Shown one piece after another: positions 4,990 to 5,788 of a stretch of 5,788 bases of DNA (positions are counted from its first letter, which is position 1; each line of letters starts with the position of its first letter). The notes below the pieces were generated by a model. It saw only the letters and a list, made by a program, of their open reading frames with translations. It was not told the origin of the DNA and did not search any database. The position numbers and the translations under genes were made by a program. Source of the DNA: an uncultured Lachnospiraceae bacterium (GTDB lineage: Bacteria; Bacillota; Clostridia; Lachnospirales; Lachnospiraceae); the NCBI GenBank assembly GCA_937910785.1, contig CALDLG010000012.1:1-5788 (forward strand), in the 5' to 3' direction.

Positions 4990-5788
4990 TCACATCTTTT
5001 CACGCTGCCGGAGACGCTTTCTGAAATTGCGATATCCCCAGAGCAGATTATAATACAGAAGAAACCATGCCGTCGAACGCATCTGCATACCGACAAGCTT
5101 CTTTTCTTCCTCATGCACTCTTTCCCGATAATAGGGATTCTCCTGAAAATGCGGAAACCGGCTCCGCATTTCATCTCCCAGCTTTTTTACAAAGCCATAC
5201 CGCACCGGCTTTACCCCCTGCATATAGGTAAAGAGTGTATTCACATAAAAAAGAACGGTAAAATTAAATTCTATCTCATCCCGGTATTTTTCCAGATAAT
5301 GATACCGCTCCGCTTCCCCCAGCATCAGCCTTCCTGCTTCCATGCGGTCCTCACAACGCTTCTGTGTGATCGTATGCACCGTCGAAGCATCATGTTGATA
5401 ATAATAATACAACGGCTCGTCGATATATTCAAAATGCTTCGCACGCAGCATCCATGAATTGGCCAGCGCATTATCCTCATAAAAGATACCCTCCGGAAAA
5501 CGCCCCGGATGGTCGATGACAATCTCTCTCCGATATACCTTGACAACCAGACTTCCCCCGTCCACTAACAGCGATTTATATTTTTCTTCGTTTAAAACCC
5601 CTGTCTGTTCTTTTTTGTTATTGGGAACGATCTGCCCGATCTTCATGCTGTGTTCATCCGTCAGATGATAATCACAGCCCACCATATCCGCTCCGGTCTC
5701 TTCTCCCCTGCCGATCAGTCTTTCATAGAAATCCGGCGTCACCCAGTCATCGCTGTCGATAAATCCGATCCACTCCCCCTGCGCCAGC
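4990..5788 (-). CDS. Family 2 glycosyltransferase, N-terminus cut off by window edge
   Basis: Transfers a sugar from a nucleotide-sugar donor; the donor and acceptor cannot be inferred. 265 residues are visible and the frame is still open at the right edge. The internal GTG at 5742 is not the start. The visible part opens with GEWIGFIDSDDWVTPDFYE (4-22), the classic GT-A segment where DSDD (11-14) holds the DXD motif that binds the metal and nucleotide. FPEGIFYEDNALANSWML (97-114) contains the Glu-Asp pair (104-105) where family 2 enzymes place the catalytic base. EPLYYYYQHDASTV follows (124-137), a common feature of EpsH/CpsJ-like transferases. The missing N-terminus should be about 80-90 residues with the first nucleotide-binding strand. 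The C-terminus has an amphipathic stretch (about 238-255) and a basic tail, consistent with membrane association. Its TGA (4990-4992) overlaps the alternative GTG of the next gene. Confidence 0.88.
   Translation of the reverse strand, partial: LAQGEWIGFIDSDDWVTPDFYERLIGRGEETGADMVGCDYHLTDEHSMKIGQIVPNNKKEQTGVLNEEKYKSLLVDGGSLVVKVYRREIVIDHPGRFPEGIFYEDNALANSWMLRAKHFEYIDEPLYYYYQHDASTVHTITQKRCEDRMEAGRLMLGEAERYHYLEKYRDEIEFNFTVLFYVNTLFTYMQGVKPVRYGFVKKLGDEMRSRFPHFQENPYYRERVHEEEKKLVGMQMRSTAWFLLYYNLLWGYRNFRKRLRQREKM

Overview
The window looks like part of a surface-glycan or flagellin-glycosylation locus from a Gram-positive anaerobe. I infer Bacillota, probably a clostridial or Lachnospiraceae-like genome. 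The reasons are strong AGGAGG-type ribosome binding sites, base composition near half GC by eye, tightly packed genes and protein families common in that group. No rRNA, tRNA, mobile element, CRISPR array or phage gene is visible.

Layout. Four genes lie on the minus strand and one on the plus strand. In minus-strand transcription order (right to left) they are: a family 2 glycosyltransferase whose N-terminus lies beyond the right edge (4990-5788); a 735-residue polytopic membrane protein of the PTPS_related/YfhO-like type (2759-4966); then, after an interval occupied by the oppositely oriented pseG (1674-2762), the cytidylyltransferase pseF (671-1369) and the synthase pseI (1-668, C-terminus beyond the left edge). 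pseG and the membrane-protein gene converge and overlap by 4 bp. pseG and pseF diverge from a 304-bp intergenic region that holds a candidate extended -10 promoter for each direction.

How the genes work together. PseG, PseI and PseF catalyse the last three cytosolic steps to CMP-pseudaminic acid, a nonulosonic (sialic-acid-like) sugar. PseG removes UDP from UDP-2,4-diacetamido-2,4,6-trideoxy-L-altrose, PseI condenses the free sugar with phosphoenolpyruvate, and PseF activates the product with CTP. The earlier enzymes PseB, PseC and PseH are not in the window and must be encoded elsewhere if the pathway is complete. The glycosyltransferase and the membrane protein are plausible partners that build or export the glycan carrying the sugar. 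Their donors and acceptors cannot be read from the sequence.

The enzymes are known families, so I see no wholly new system. The least expected features are the inverted pseG inside an otherwise minus-strand locus, the near-identical divergent promoters, the terminator-less convergent stop-codon overlap, and the uncharacterised large membrane protein beside the pseudaminate genes.
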